Origin: Anaerolineae bacterium
GTDB taxonomy: Bacteria > Chloroflexota > Anaerolineae > Aggregatilineales > Phototrophicaceae
Assembly (NCBI GenBank): GCA_022823945.1
Contig: JAJEBK010000017.1
Coordinates: 1 to 64,000, forward strand
DNA length: 64,000 bases
Direction: 5' to 3'
The position numbers and the translations under genes are program-made. Of this stretch, positions 18,358 to 27,127 are shown piece after piece. The notes under the pieces were generated by a model that ran no database searches, had not been told where the DNA came from, and saw nothing but the letters and a program-made list of their open reading frames with translations. Positions within the stretch are counted from its first letter, which is position 1; each line of letters begins with the position of its first letter.

Positions 18358-18801
18358 TTAGCTCCTCGCGGCTTCCAGCATAGCCAGCGCCTTGCGAGCG
18401 ATAGACTCGGTCGGGTTGGCGCTGGTGCCTGGTGCCCGTTCGACCAGAACCTCGAGGAAGAATTCGTCCACAGCGAAGAGTGCGACCGAACCGTACAGAC
18501 CGCGGCCCAGTACATGCGGCTGTGGGAAATCTTCAATGGAGTTTTCTTCTTCGATGCCCTCGCGAATGTCTTTCATGCGCAGATAATGCGCCATAGCAGC
18601 TTCCGCCGCGTCGAATTGCGCAAAGGTCATCTGGAAGTTGTTCGCCATCTGATCAATATAAGCGACACGGAAGCCGCGGCCATCCTGAATGTTTCGCGGA
18701 GTTCCCACGCCGTCATCAAAGCGTGAAAGGTCGCGCCGCCATTGCGTATTGGTGATGATCTCGTTGGGCAGGTCGTCGAGCAGAACCTGCAAAACATCTC
18801 T
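18358..18801 (-). pseudogene. Second repeat domain of the lipoprotein, separated by one in-frame TGA
   Basis: Reads R-D-V-L-Q-V-L-L-D-D-L-P directly after the TGA at 18802-18804 in the same frame, with no other stop to 18358. It resembles the preceding domain throughout: DVLQVLLDDLP against DVMERLIALLP, and LGRGLYGSVALFAVDEFFLEV against FGSGLYGSFALFQVDNYFFEV. Similarity begins before the only nearby start (TTG at 18792), so this is better read as the second half of one two-domain lipoprotein cut by a nonsense codon. UGA readthrough or an independent cytoplasmic paralogue are alternatives; there is no signal peptide of its own. Confidence 0.6.
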
Positions 18802-19476
18802 TCAACCGTCTTCTTCTGCGGCAGACATTGCAGACGCTTCGAAGGCTTCGCGATTGTTTTCAAAGAATCGCAGTGTCTCGCTGGCCAGGGGCGCAAGCGG
18901 GCTGATCGAGGTGGTGAAAATCTCTACATAGACCTCGAAGAAATAATTGTCGACCTGGAAGAGCGCGAAAGAGCCATACAAGCCCGAACCAAAGGCGTTG
19001 GGCGTGGGGAAGGCATCGTCCTGCGCCAGATTGACATCGGCAGAGCGCAGCCCATGTTTGCGCTCGAACTCGGCAGCTGCGCCAGCTTCGTCGGAAAAGA
19101 TGACGAAGTTTAGCAACATCCTGCTGCCTTGCTGCGAGCCATAGGGGATAGCGCGCCCGACAGCGGGACGCCGAATGCCGCGGATATTGCGCACCTCCGC
19201 TTCACCACCCTCGTATGGGCGCTTCCATTCTTCGACCGCAGGCAGCGGATCGGGCAGCAGCGCAATCAGCCGTTCCATGACATCGAGATTGACCTCGTAG
19301 GGGTCTACAAAGTCAGCTGGCGCGGGTGTCGGCGATGGCGTGGCGGTGGGTTCGGGCGTGGGCGTGGGCGATGGCGTGATATCCAAAGTGTCTTCAGGGC
19401 GGCAGGCAGTCAAGATCAGCATGGCGGTCAATGCCAACAGGAATAGACGGCTGCGCTGCAAAGGGGTTGATCTCAT
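18802..19476 (-). CDS. Lipoprotein of unknown function, first repeat domain
   Basis: 224 residues. Signal peptide with lipobox LILTAC near residue 24, then a Pro/Thr-rich linker (TPSPTPTPEPTATPSPTP, ~33-52) that would span the cell wall, then a ~150-residue domain with GLYGSFALFQVDNYFFEVYV. Start at 19476, 2 nt after the ATPase stop, so it is the last intact gene of the ribose-type ABC operon. No family was recognised. The outward-facing lipoprotein may be an accessory surface component of the transporter. The frame continues beyond the stop into a second copy of the domain. Confidence 0.8.
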   Translation of the reverse strand: MRSTPLQRSRLFLLALTAMLILTACRPEDTLDITPSPTPTPEPTATPSPTPAPADFVDPYEVNLDVMERLIALLPDPLPAVEEWKRPYEGGEAEVRNIRGIRRPAVGRAIPYGSQQGSRMLLNFVIFSDEAGAAAEFERKHGLRSADVNLAQDDAFPTPNAFGSGLYGSFALFQVDNYFFEVYVEIFTTSISPLAPLASETLRFFENNREAFEASAMSAAEEDG

Positions 19477-19478
19477 GA

Positions 19479-20279
19479 TTACTCTCCAACCGCTTCCTCG
19501 TACAGGCGCAGGCGCTCGGGTATCTGTCCGGTGACAATCATATCGGCGACTTCGTTTTCGGTCACTTCGCTCTTGTAAAAGTCGCCCAGCTTGTGCCCGC
19601 GTTCAATGATGGTGAAGCGGTCTGCCACTTCATAAACATGGCGGATATTGTGCGTGATGAAAATGACGCTCATGCCTTTTTCTTTTGCCGCGATCGTGTA
19701 GTCGAGCACCTTCTGCGTCTCGCCGACCGAAAGCGCCGATGTGGGCTCGTCCAAGATCAGCAGCTTCTTGCCAAAGTACACTGCGCGGCCGATGGCGATA
19801 GATTGCCGCTCGCCACCCGACATTGTGCCGACAGTTTCTGCCGAATCGCGAATGTGGATGCCGACATCAGCCAAAGCGCCGATCGACTCGTTCGCCATCT
19901 TTTGCTTGTCGAGAAATTTGAAAGGACCGATTGAATAGGTCGGTTCTTGCCCGAGCCAGAAATTGCGCGCGATGCTCATCAGAGGGACGAGCGCCAAATC
20001 CTGATGCACGGTCTCGATGCCCAGCTCGCGCGCGTCGTGTGGCGACTCGATATCAACGGCATCGCCATCAAAGTAGATTTGTCCGCGCGTCAAGCTGTGA
20101 AAGCCGGTGAGCACTTTGATGAGCGTGGACTTGCCAGCGCCGTTGTCGCCGAGCAAACCAACAATTTCTTGCCGATCGACATGAAAGTCGACGCCGCGCA
20201 AGACCTGTACGCTGCCAAAATATTTGTGAATATCGATCATATCCACCAGAGCGTCGGCGTTCTGCTGCTTGTATTGCAT
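19479..20279 (-). CDS. Sugar ABC transporter ATP-binding protein, single-domain (ribose/xylose/fructose type)
   Basis: 266 residues with one nucleotide-binding domain: Walker A GDNGAGKST (~43), signature SGGER (~153), Walker B LLILDEPTSAL (~173) and the His switch in VIFITHN. RbsA proper has two such domains (~500 residues), so this is the FrcA-like single-domain form. It powers the permease encoded just upstream (12 nt gap). Confidence 0.93.
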   Translation of the reverse strand: MQYKQQNADALVDMIDIHKYFGSVQVLRGVDFHVDRQEIVGLLGDNGAGKSTLIKVLTGFHSLTRGQIYFDGDAVDIESPHDARELGIETVHQDLALVPLMSIARNFWLGQEPTYSIGPFKFLDKQKMANESIGALADVGIHIRDSAETVGTMSGGERQSIAIGRAVYFGKKLLILDEPTSALSVGETQKVLDYTIAAKEKGMSVIFITHNIRHVYEVADRFTIIERGHKLGDFYKSEVTENEVADMIVTGQIPERLRLYEEAVGE

Positions 20280-20291
20280 CAGGTTGGCTCC

Positions 20292-22412
20292 CTAATTTCG
20301 CTGCGCGCCGCGGACAAGCGTGTTCAAAACGACCGCCGCGATGATGATTACGCCGATCGTGCCGCTAAACAGGCGAGATTCGATGCCGACCAGCACCAAA
20401 CCAGTCTGCAGCATGCCAAAGATCAGCGCGCCCAGCAGCGAACCGACCACACTGCCATAGCCGCCTGTCAGCAGCGCGCCGCCAATCACCGTCATGGCGA
20501 TGACTTCCAGCTCCCAGCCTTCGCCCTTCAAGGGGTCGACGCCGGGATTTCGCGAGGTCTCATAGATGGCCGCAATGCCTGTTAATATCGCGACGATAGC
20601 AAAGTTCTGCAGCTTGACCCGGTCTACATTTACGCCTTGAGCGCGCGCCGCGCCTTCGTTGCCACCAGTAGCGAATATGCTGTTGCCGAAGGAAGTGTTG
20701 GTCAGGATGACATGGAAGATGGCCACGAATATGAACCACCAGACGATGGCGAGGCGGACATTGGCGTTGCGCGGTATCGGCATATGGAAGAAATCACCTT
20801 CCGAGCCGATGGCAAGTACGCGGCCGTTGAACAGATCGAAGTAACCGACCTCGACCATTTGCCCGCCACCAGCGCTGCCGTGATAGCTGAATACCGCCAC
20901 CAGCCAAACGACCGCGACGACGATCACAAAGAGCGCGATCAAAAATACGGCAGTCCGCACAATTGCGCCGGTCGTGCCAAAGTCGCCATTGTTTTCGCGG
21001 ATTGACCAGGCATGCGCCGCTTGTCGATACCAAACAGGCAGAACGCGATAGGCAGTGAAGGCGACCACCAGCAAGCCAATCACAACCAGCGCCATGAATA
21101 CCAGGTTGCTTATGCCGATGACAGGCAGCGCATCGTGATGATCGCTGTAGCGCAAGATGCGCCCGCCGGCGATCGCGACCAGCGTGATAGCCCGGAAAGC
21201 CAGCATCGTGCCCAGAGTCACAATGAAGGAGGGTATTCGCGTGGTGATCAACAGCACGCCATTGATCGCCCCCAGCATGAAGGCGACGAAGATCGCCAGC
21301 ATCGCTGCTGGTATTGGCTCCATCACACCAAACACCGGCGCGCCATGCGTCATAAAGTTCATGAACGAAAGCGCGGTGACGCCCAATATCGAGCCAACGG
21401 ACAAATCGAACTCGCCGGATATCATCAAATAGGTGACGCCGATAGCGATGACGCCTTTGGTCGCCACATTGCTGAGGAACGAAGCCACCGAACTCGGTTC
21501 CAGGAATAGATCTGTCGCCATGGTAAAGCCCATAAAAATGGCGATGAAGCCGATGATGGCGCCAGCGCTTGGCGACTTCGCCAGTTCGGCGCGGATGAAC
21601 TTGCCGGGCGTCAAAGCAATGGCGCGGCGCAGTTCATCCGATTCTTCTTCTACCTGGCGGACCAGTCGGTAGCCGACAAAGCCTGGCAAGAAGAATAGCA
21701 AACCGGCCAACAAGCGATGATTGTCGGCTTCACGAATCGTGGTCATGCCAGGATAGAGCGGCACGACAAATGCGCCGGCGATCAAAATGCCCACGACACC
21801 CACCGCCAGCAAGACCATAATGGCCACGATCAAACGGCGCGGCGGCGACACGATTATGCGAACGCCATCGATGCGACGCAGAACATCCAGGGCGGGGATA
21901 ATGAATACCAGCAAAGCCAACAAAGCCAGCAGCGCGATAAGAAAGAGGCTGATGCCGATGAGCGATTCGCCAATCGACAAAGCCAGCGGCGCCAAGCCAC
22001 TCACCGTGGGGTCTTCGTTGATGATCGTGCGCAGGTCGATATCTTGCCCGAGCAAGAGCGAAAACTTCAAGCCAACCGGAATGATGACGCTGAGTAGAAT
22101 GGCACCGCCAATCATGGTGGTGATGAAGAGCATCCATTGCGACCAGCGCAGGCTGGACTTTTCGCGCCGCAGCAGCCCCAGGCCCGTTCGCGCGCAGCAT
22201 ACGGCATAGATCAAACTGGCGATTGTGACGATTATCTCGATAGCGTTGAGGTTGCTGCGCAGGATCATCGCCCGTTCGCCCAAGGGCATCCAGCCAAAGA
22301 AGACCAGAAAGGCGATCAACACCCCCAAAACCGCGAAGCCCAAAGTCAGAAAGGCTACGAGGAAACCGATGTTGGAGGCTTCTCGCTTGTTTTCCAGATA
22401 TGCTTGCATCAT
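20292..22412 (-). CDS. Ribose-type ABC transporter permease with long N-terminal membrane extension
   Basis: 706 residues against ~330 for RbsC. The C-terminal ~430 residues hold the CUT2 permease: MISGEFDLSVGSILG, GGNEGAARAQGVN and AMTVIGGALLTGGYGSVVGS. The first ~280 residues add about six membrane segments with no family recognised, and a further insert (~470-540) breaks the permease core with an extra hydrophobic segment. It sits between the ATPase and the binding protein of the same operon. The extension may be a regulatory or sensing domain, or a fused second membrane protein; the frame is open throughout. Confidence 0.85.
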   Translation of the reverse strand: MMQAYLENKREASNIGFLVAFLTLGFAVLGVLIAFLVFFGWMPLGERAMILRSNLNAIEIIVTIASLIYAVCCARTGLGLLRREKSSLRWSQWMLFITTMIGGAILLSVIIPVGLKFSLLLGQDIDLRTIINEDPTVSGLAPLALSIGESLIGISLFLIALLALLALLVFIIPALDVLRRIDGVRIIVSPPRRLIVAIMVLLAVGVVGILIAGAFVVPLYPGMTTIREADNHRLLAGLLFFLPGFVGYRLVRQVEEESDELRRAIALTPGKFIRAELAKSPSAGAIIGFIAIFMGFTMATDLFLEPSSVASFLSNVATKGVIAIGVTYLMISGEFDLSVGSILGVTALSFMNFMTHGAPVFGVMEPIPAAMLAIFVAFMLGAINGVLLITTRIPSFIVTLGTMLAFRAITLVAIAGGRILRYSDHHDALPVIGISNLVFMALVVIGLLVVAFTAYRVLPVWYRQAAHAWSIRENNGDFGTTGAIVRTAVFLIALFVIVVAVVWLVAVFSYHGSAGGGQMVEVGYFDLFNGRVLAIGSEGDFFHMPIPRNANVRLAIVWWFIFVAIFHVILTNTSFGNSIFATGGNEGAARAQGVNVDRVKLQNFAIVAILTGIAAIYETSRNPGVDPLKGEGWELEVIAMTVIGGALLTGGYGSVVGSLLGALIFGMLQTGLVLVGIESRLFSGTIGVIIIAAVVLNTLVRGAQRN

Positions 22413-22524
22413 AGGCTTTTTCTCGAATGCAACTTGTATTTTCTATAGGATACCCTACATCAAGCGCGGCGCGATTTACTTGTTAAGCGCATCAAAAAAC
22501 TTGCGCGACCCAGAGAAACAGGTT

Positions 22525-22550
22525 GGGCGGGAAGCGCAAGCTCCCCACCC
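22525..22550 (-). promoter_or_regulatory. Intercistronic stem-loop between binding protein and permease
   Basis: GGGCGGGAAGC, loop GCAA, GCTCCCCACCC; nine of eleven positions pair. It lies just after the binding-protein stop and is unrelated in sequence to family A. A stem-loop here would protect the upstream message or cut transcription into the permease. No T-run is evident. Confidence 0.5.
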
Positions 22551-22571
22551 ATTGCTATTGCCGATTGCAGT

Positions 22572-23558
22572 CTAGCGATAGCCTTGCGCGGTCAATTCAA
22601 TGATCGCATCGACATTGCCGCCATCAATGACACCAGGACCAGTCAGAATGTCGCCGCCCGGCGCCATCTGGAACTGGCTGTTCAGGTAGAGCCACATGAT
22701 GGTCTCGAAACCTTGCAGGTAGGGCTGCTGGTCGATCGCCTGGAGCAGGTAACCCTGCTGGATCATCTCATAGATCTCGGCGCTGGTGTCATGCGTGGTG
22801 GCGAAAAGCTCGCCCGCCATGACGCCGGCTTCCTGGATATAGAGATTCAACGAGCTGGCCGGGTTGGGACCCAAGCTAAAGACCGCGTTGGTATCGGGGT
22901 TGGCGGAGAAGTAGTCGGCGAAGGTGCCGGCAGAAGCAGTCACATCGTTGTTGATGGTCAATTGATCCAGCGGGATGCCTGCTTCGTCAAAGACCGAGCG
23001 GACGCCCGCGCAACGGGCTTCCAGGCCACTGTGTCCAACTTCCTGGATCGGGCATACGCCTCTGGCGATCTCGACACCCGCCATGTCAGCTGCGTCAAGC
23101 ACGGCGTTGGCGTTGGAGCGGCCGCCCAGAAATTCGTTAGCGCCGATGTAGAACAGAGTCGGCAGCGCGTCCATGGTGCCAGCATTGGGATCGGCTGTGT
23201 TGAAGACGATGACCGGGATGCCAGCCTCGGCCGCGCGGTTCACGCCATCGCGGATAACTTCTGGATTCGGAACCGTGGTGCCGATGCCGTCGTTGTTGCG
23301 CGCCAAGGCATCGTCCCAATAGCCAGCCATGTCGTCAATGCTGTCAACAGGATCAGCCAACCAGGCGCAGTCCGCGTCCAACAGGGCGCAAGCGTCTTCC
23401 ATACCTTTAATAACGACGATCCAGAAGGGATTGCCGATGCCACCGTGGCTGACCATGCTGAAGGTCAACTGGTCTTGAGCGCCAACGCCACCGACGGCTG
23501 CGATCATGATGCCCAACGCCAAAAGCAGCACCGGGATTGTACGAAGTAACTTTCTCAT
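22572..23558 (-). CDS. Ribose-type periplasmic-binding-family substrate-binding protein
   Basis: 328 residues. Sec signal peptide MRKLLRTIPVLLLALGIM ending GVGAQ, no lipobox. Mature part is RbsB-like: FSMVSHGGIGNPFWIVVIKG, then IPVIVFNTADPN, with DQQPYLQGF in the second lobe as in other CUT2 binding proteins. First gene of the operon with the permease, ATPase and lipoprotein. Ribose or another pentose is plausible given the ribokinase and RpiA in the window, but the ligand is not proven. Confidence 0.92.
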   Translation of the reverse strand: MRKLLRTIPVLLLALGIMIAAVGGVGAQDQLTFSMVSHGGIGNPFWIVVIKGMEDACALLDADCAWLADPVDSIDDMAGYWDDALARNNDGIGTTVPNPEVIRDGVNRAAEAGIPVIVFNTADPNAGTMDALPTLFYIGANEFLGGRSNANAVLDAADMAGVEIARGVCPIQEVGHSGLEARCAGVRSVFDEAGIPLDQLTINNDVTASAGTFADYFSANPDTNAVFSLGPNPASSLNLYIQEAGVMAGELFATTHDTSAEIYEMIQQGYLLQAIDQQPYLQGFETIMWLYLNSQFQMAPGGDILTGPGVIDGGNVDAIIELTAQGYR

Positions 23559-23804
23559 TGCGTTTCTCCTCTGAAACTAGCGAATGTGCAAAATGCTCCA
23601 GGCAAACTGCCTGTAGAGACCCAGAATAGGCTGCGCGCGCCAAACGCTGCAGTCCAGGTAGTGTATCGCGTTTTTGTTGAATTGCAAATTGTTAATGTTT
23701 TGGGGAGATCTGCGTCCGCCCTCGATGCTTTTTTGCCCGGCCAGCGGTCGCTGTGTCATAATCGCGCAAAGTCAAGTTCGTCGTATTATATGGAGGAGCA
23801 GCCT

Positions 23805-24125
23805 GTGCAGCCTAACTGGGTGCTGAAAGAAGACGAAGCCATTGAACTGCTGGCGCTACTCATCACCTCGGCGCGCATCCAAATGGACGAGCCGGCGCAT
23901 TATGGTCCGCTGCGTCTGCTGACCGCTGTTGAACGGCTGAGCAGCGTGATCGAAGCGCGCAGCTCGCAGAAGTCACGCGGCTTTTTGCAAGACAATATCG
24001 AGCGCATCCCCGACTTGCACATGCAGATGTCGGATGTGGAAGCCTACACCGAGGGACTGGATGCCTTGTGTCGGGCGGTGGCGGAATGTTTGCTGCGGCA
24101 CAGCGCGCTGGAGGACGAGGCATGA
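23805..24125 (+). CDS. Small conserved protein (DUF6092-like), GTG start
   Basis: 106 residues. The GTG at 23805 is chosen because GGAGGAG lies 6 nt before it; the ATG at 23790 lies upstream of that site and has none of its own. Mostly helical: WVLKEDEAIELLALLITSAR, DEPAHYGPLRLLTAVERL. This segment reminds me of the DUF6092 family, recalled by eye only. The last codons overlap the nitroreductase start (ATGA), so the two are co-translated. A CATAAT preceded by TGT at 23758-23763 may be the -10. Confidence 0.7.
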   Translation: MQPNWVLKEDEAIELLALLITSARIQMDEPAHYGPLRLLTAVERLSSVIEARSSQKSRGFLQDNIERIPDLHMQMSDVEAYTEGLDALCRAVAECLLRHSALEDEA

Positions 24126-24658
24126 ACGAGGCGTTGCGAAACATCAAAACGCGGCGAGTCGTGCGCGAAATGAGCGAAGAGCCTGTCGAACGCGAGCAGA
24201 TTGAAACCATCCTGGAGGCAGCTCGCTGGGCACCCAGCGGCGGCAACCTGCGCCCCAACCGCTATATCGTCATCGAAGATGCAGAAACGCGGCGTCTGCT
24301 GCGGCTGGTCGCGCCCGGCATGTTTCAGCGCGCGCCCGTCTTGATATTAATCTGCACGAACTGGCAGGTGGTAGAGGCGCATGGCTTGACTGCGCGCGAC
24401 CGGGCATTGCTGATTGATATCGGCACAGCGGCGCAGAATATCATGCTGGCGGCGCATGCGCTGGGCTTGGCATCGGGTCCTGTGACTTCCTACAGCAAAG
24501 AGGCGGTGCGCATTATGCTGAATCTGCCCGCGCATTACTCGCCGGAGATGTTCATCTGCATCGGGCACAAAGCTGAAACTGCGCGTCCGGGCATGCGCGC
24601 CTGGCAGAAAATCACCTGGCGCGACCTCACGCACTGGGAGCGGTTTGAAGGCAATTGA
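24122..24658 (+). CDS. Nitroreductase-family flavoprotein
   Basis: 178 residues. FMN-binding RRVVREMSEEPVEREQIETI and EAARWAPSGGNLRPNRYIV (~32-50, with the conserved Pro-Ser-Gly-Gly-Asn) are clear, as is the C-terminal segment GHKAET where R/K contact the phosphate. An NAD(P)H-dependent reductase of nitro compounds, quinones or an unknown substrate. The start overlaps the stop of the 106-residue protein. Confidence 0.9.
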   Translation: MNEALRNIKTRRVVREMSEEPVEREQIETILEAARWAPSGGNLRPNRYIVIEDAETRRLLRLVAPGMFQRAPVLILICTNWQVVEAHGLTARDRALLIDIGTAAQNIMLAAHALGLASGPVTSYSKEAVRIMLNLPAHYSPEMFICIGHKAETARPGMRAWQKITWRDLTHWERFEGN

Positions 24659-24712
24659 GATATTCCAAACCGGACTAGCATGAATGAGGAGCGGGCAGGC
24701 AGGACCAGGTAA

Positions 24713-26200
24713 TCACCTCCGCCAGCCCACGCCTATCCTCCCCCCGACCCGACGGGGGGACCGAGGGGGGTTGCGCAGTTGCCAGCATTCGCGCAGGCTC
24801 CAGCCAGCCACCGCCGCGAAGGACATTGCATAGACCAGCAGATAGGGCAACAACTGCGGTTGTAATTCCCAAGCCAGCCCAGCCGCCCACAGCGCATAGA
24901 CCATCAGCGCCAGCTCCAGCCACAGCGCTGGCGAAAGCGAAAGCGCATAGGCATTGCGCGCCCAATCTCGCGCGAATTTGGGGGTGCGCTGGAAGTCACC
25001 GCGTCTGCCCAGCAAGGCGCCCAGCACAGCCAGGCTGCTGCAAAGCGACATGCCGCTGCCCAGCAGCAGCAGCGCAGGAAAGGCGCTCAAACCGCGCAGC
25101 CAGTCCTCATACAGACGCATCTGGCCCGCGGCATACATCAGCGGCGGTGCCAGCGCCAACAATCCCAGCGGCGCAAGCGGCAATCCGCCCAGCGCATCGG
25201 CCAACAGCAAGGGCGGCGTCAGCAGCAACAGCAGCAACATTAACAGCGGCGGCAGGTATTGGCACAAATGCTGCACCGCCATGATCTTCTGTGCGGGGCT
25301 CAAGCTGGAAGCCAGCAGAGGCCGCGCCAGCTTGCGCAGGCATTGTGTATTGCCGCTCGCCCAGCGCGCCTGTTGCTGTTTATAGGCGGCCAGTTGCGGC
25401 GGAATCTCGCCCGGCACCTCGACATCTGGCAAAAAGAGCGAACGCCAGCCAGTCATCTGGGCGCGGTAGCTCAGGTCGAGGTCTTCGGTGAGCGTATCGG
25501 CCGACCAGCCGCCGGCTTCTTCAATACAGCGCCGCCGCCAGATGCCGCCCGTGCCATTAAAAGGCACCAGCCAGCCGCTGCGGTTGCGCGCCGCCTGCTC
25601 CACCACAAAGTGCGTGTCGATGCTCAGCTTCTGCGCGCGCGTCAGGCTGTTTTCTTCGGCGTTGAGATGTCCCCAGCGGCTCTGCACAATGCCGAGCGAG
25701 GGATCGGCCACCAGATGCGGCAAGGTGCGCCGCAAAAAGTCGGGCGGCGGGATGAAGTCGGCATCGAAAATGGCGATGTAGTCGTCCGCCGTGTGTTGCA
25801 TGCCATGTGCCAAAGCCCCCGCTTTAAAACCGGCGCGCTCGGCTCGGCGGATGTGCTGGACGCGAAAACCAGCTTCTTCCAGCGCTGCCAGTTTCCGCGA
25901 CACCAACTGGACAGTGCGGTCGGCAGAATCATCCAGCGCCTGGATGAGCAGCTTGTCGCGTGGGTAGTCAAGTGCGGCGATAGCATCGATCAAGCGCAGA
26001 GCGACATTGGCTTCGTTGTAGAGCGGCAGCTGCACGGTGATAGCCGGCAGGTCGCCATCGGGCAAGGCAACTGGCGTGGGAGATGCGGCGCGAGTCCGCC
26101 AGTAGCGCCACAAGAGCAGCGCTTGCCCAGCCGTATACAAGCCCAATGCCAAGGCGCAAAGCACATAAAGCGAAGTCAGCAGCGGAATCATCGTCGGCAT
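24713..26200 (-). CDS. Glycosyltransferase family 2, cellulose/beta-glucan synthase-like
   Basis: 495 residues. An N-terminal membrane segment, then the GT-A domain: VQLPLYNE (~60), ALDDSAD (~87), FDADF (~145), TEDLDLSYR (~235) and QQARWASG (~275), the D,D,D,QxxRW set of processive enzymes, then four to five membrane segments. It resembles CelA/mannan-synthase-like GT2 enzymes and probably makes an exported polysaccharide. The ATG at 26200 is taken; 26191 is also possible. The last ~18 codons (PPRSPRRVGGR...) are a translated family A repeat, which now supplies the C-terminus and stop. Confidence 0.88.
   Translation of the reverse strand: MPTMIPLLTSLYVLCALALGLYTAGQALLLWRYWRTRAASPTPVALPDGDLPAITVQLPLYNEANVALRLIDAIAALDYPRDKLLIQALDDSADRTVQLVSRKLAALEEAGFRVQHIRRAERAGFKAGALAHGMQHTADDYIAIFDADFIPPPDFLRRTLPHLVADPSLGIVQSRWGHLNAEENSLTRAQKLSIDTHFVVEQAARNRSGWLVPFNGTGGIWRRRCIEEAGGWSADTLTEDLDLSYRAQMTGWRSLFLPDVEVPGEIPPQLAAYKQQQARWASGNTQCLRKLARPLLASSLSPAQKIMAVQHLCQYLPPLLMLLLLLLTPPLLLADALGGLPLAPLGLLALAPPLMYAAGQMRLYEDWLRGLSAFPALLLLGSGMSLCSSLAVLGALLGRRGDFQRTPKFARDWARNAYALSLSPALWLELALMVYALWAAGLAWELQPQLLPYLLVYAMSFAAVAGWSLRECWQLRNPPRSPRRVGGRIGVGWRR
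24737..24773. repeat. Family A repeat inside the 3' end of the GT2 gene
   Basis: CTCCCCCCGACCCGACGGGG, GGACCGAGGGGGG. The gene's reading frame runs through it to a stop beyond. It matches the repeat at 37350-37386 almost exactly. Confidence 0.85.
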
Positions 26201-26334
26201 TCTAAAAGCGCGGGGACAATCTGGCAAGGTGTAGCAAATCGAAGCGAGACCAAGGCAATCGCATCAAAACATAATCCCGCTACGACAGCGCCGAAGAAAA
26301 AGCTCAACACAGAGATCAAAGAGAGCACAGAGAA

Positions 26335-26414
26335 CACAGAGAATAGCTTCAATTTCACTGTGAGTGAATGAGAAGTCACCCTCATTGCAATGAGGACGCA
26401 GAAATGTTCTGCCT
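26335..26414. repeat. Family B interspersed repeat (long form) in a 372 nt gap
   Basis: Starts CACAGAG, has a central palindrome CCTCATTGCAATGAGG, and ends TTCTGCCT. The same ~80 bp with few differences lies at 58084-58164, so this is a dispersed element. Degenerate cacagag arms flank it (26305-26340 and 26509-26533). The rest of the gap 26201-26572 shows no gene. Confidence 0.8.
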
Positions 26415-26572
26415 TGCAAAATGAATCTCAGTAAGACCCAGAATGTAGCGCAGTATATGAACCGCCGATTGGACCGAGTGCGCTGGCCTTGGTGCCATCT
26501 ATGAATACCTCTGCGTCCTCTGTGTCAAGAGATGATGTAATGCGATTGACCTGCGGAGGGGATCAGTCGCCG

Positions 26573-27127
26573 CTATTCGATATTCGCATGGCGCGCGTTC
26601 ATGTCGCGCTCATCAACTTTCAACGTTTCTTTCAGCCGTATCACCAGCAGATCACAGCTTAGGCCCAGGCAATGCTCAAAGAGCGCGCCCATCACCAGAA
26701 CAGACTCGTCGTCGCCGTTGGCTTTGAAGTTGGTGGCAGGGATGTACACCAGGTTGTCCGCTGCGCGCGCGATGGGCGAATCCAGGTTGCCGCAAATCGC
26801 CGCCAGACTCGCGCCTGTGCTCGCCAACGAGCCGACTGCGCCGACAAGGCTGCGCGTGCGTCCCGATGAAGAGCCGACCAGCAGCAAATCTCCCCCGCCG
26901 ATGGCTGGCGTGGTGACATCATCGACCACATGCACAGCCAGCCCCAGGTGCATCAGACGCATCGCGAAGGCGCGCATCTGCAAGCCAGTGCGGCCTTTGC
27001 CAGCGATGAACACCCGCCGCGCCGACAATATCGCTCGCTGCAGCGCATCCAGCTGCGCCGGGTCGATTCGCTTCATTGCCCCGCCGATATCCCCGAGGAT
27101 GGCGTTAATCAGCTCGGCTGTGTCCAT
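26573..27127 (-). CDS. hxlB: 6-phospho-3-hexuloisomerase (SIS domain)
   Basis: 184 residues, family length. SIS fold: RRVFIAGKGRTGLQMRAFAMRLMHLG (~35-60), TTPAIGGGDLLLVGSSSGRT (~72-91) where the Ser/Thr residues bind the sugar phosphate. Interconverts 3-hexulose-6-P and fructose-6-P. The ATG at 27127 overlaps the synthase gene by 23 nt, so the two are coupled. Part of the ribulose-monophosphate route, for formaldehyde fixation or, in reverse, for making ribulose-5-P. Confidence 0.88.
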   Translation of the reverse strand: MDTAELINAILGDIGGAMKRIDPAQLDALQRAILSARRVFIAGKGRTGLQMRAFAMRLMHLGLAVHVVDDVTTPAIGGGDLLLVGSSSGRTRSLVGAVGSLASTGASLAAICGNLDSPIARAADNLVYIPATNFKANGDDESVLVMGALFEHCLGLSCDLLVIRLKETLKVDERDMNARHANIE

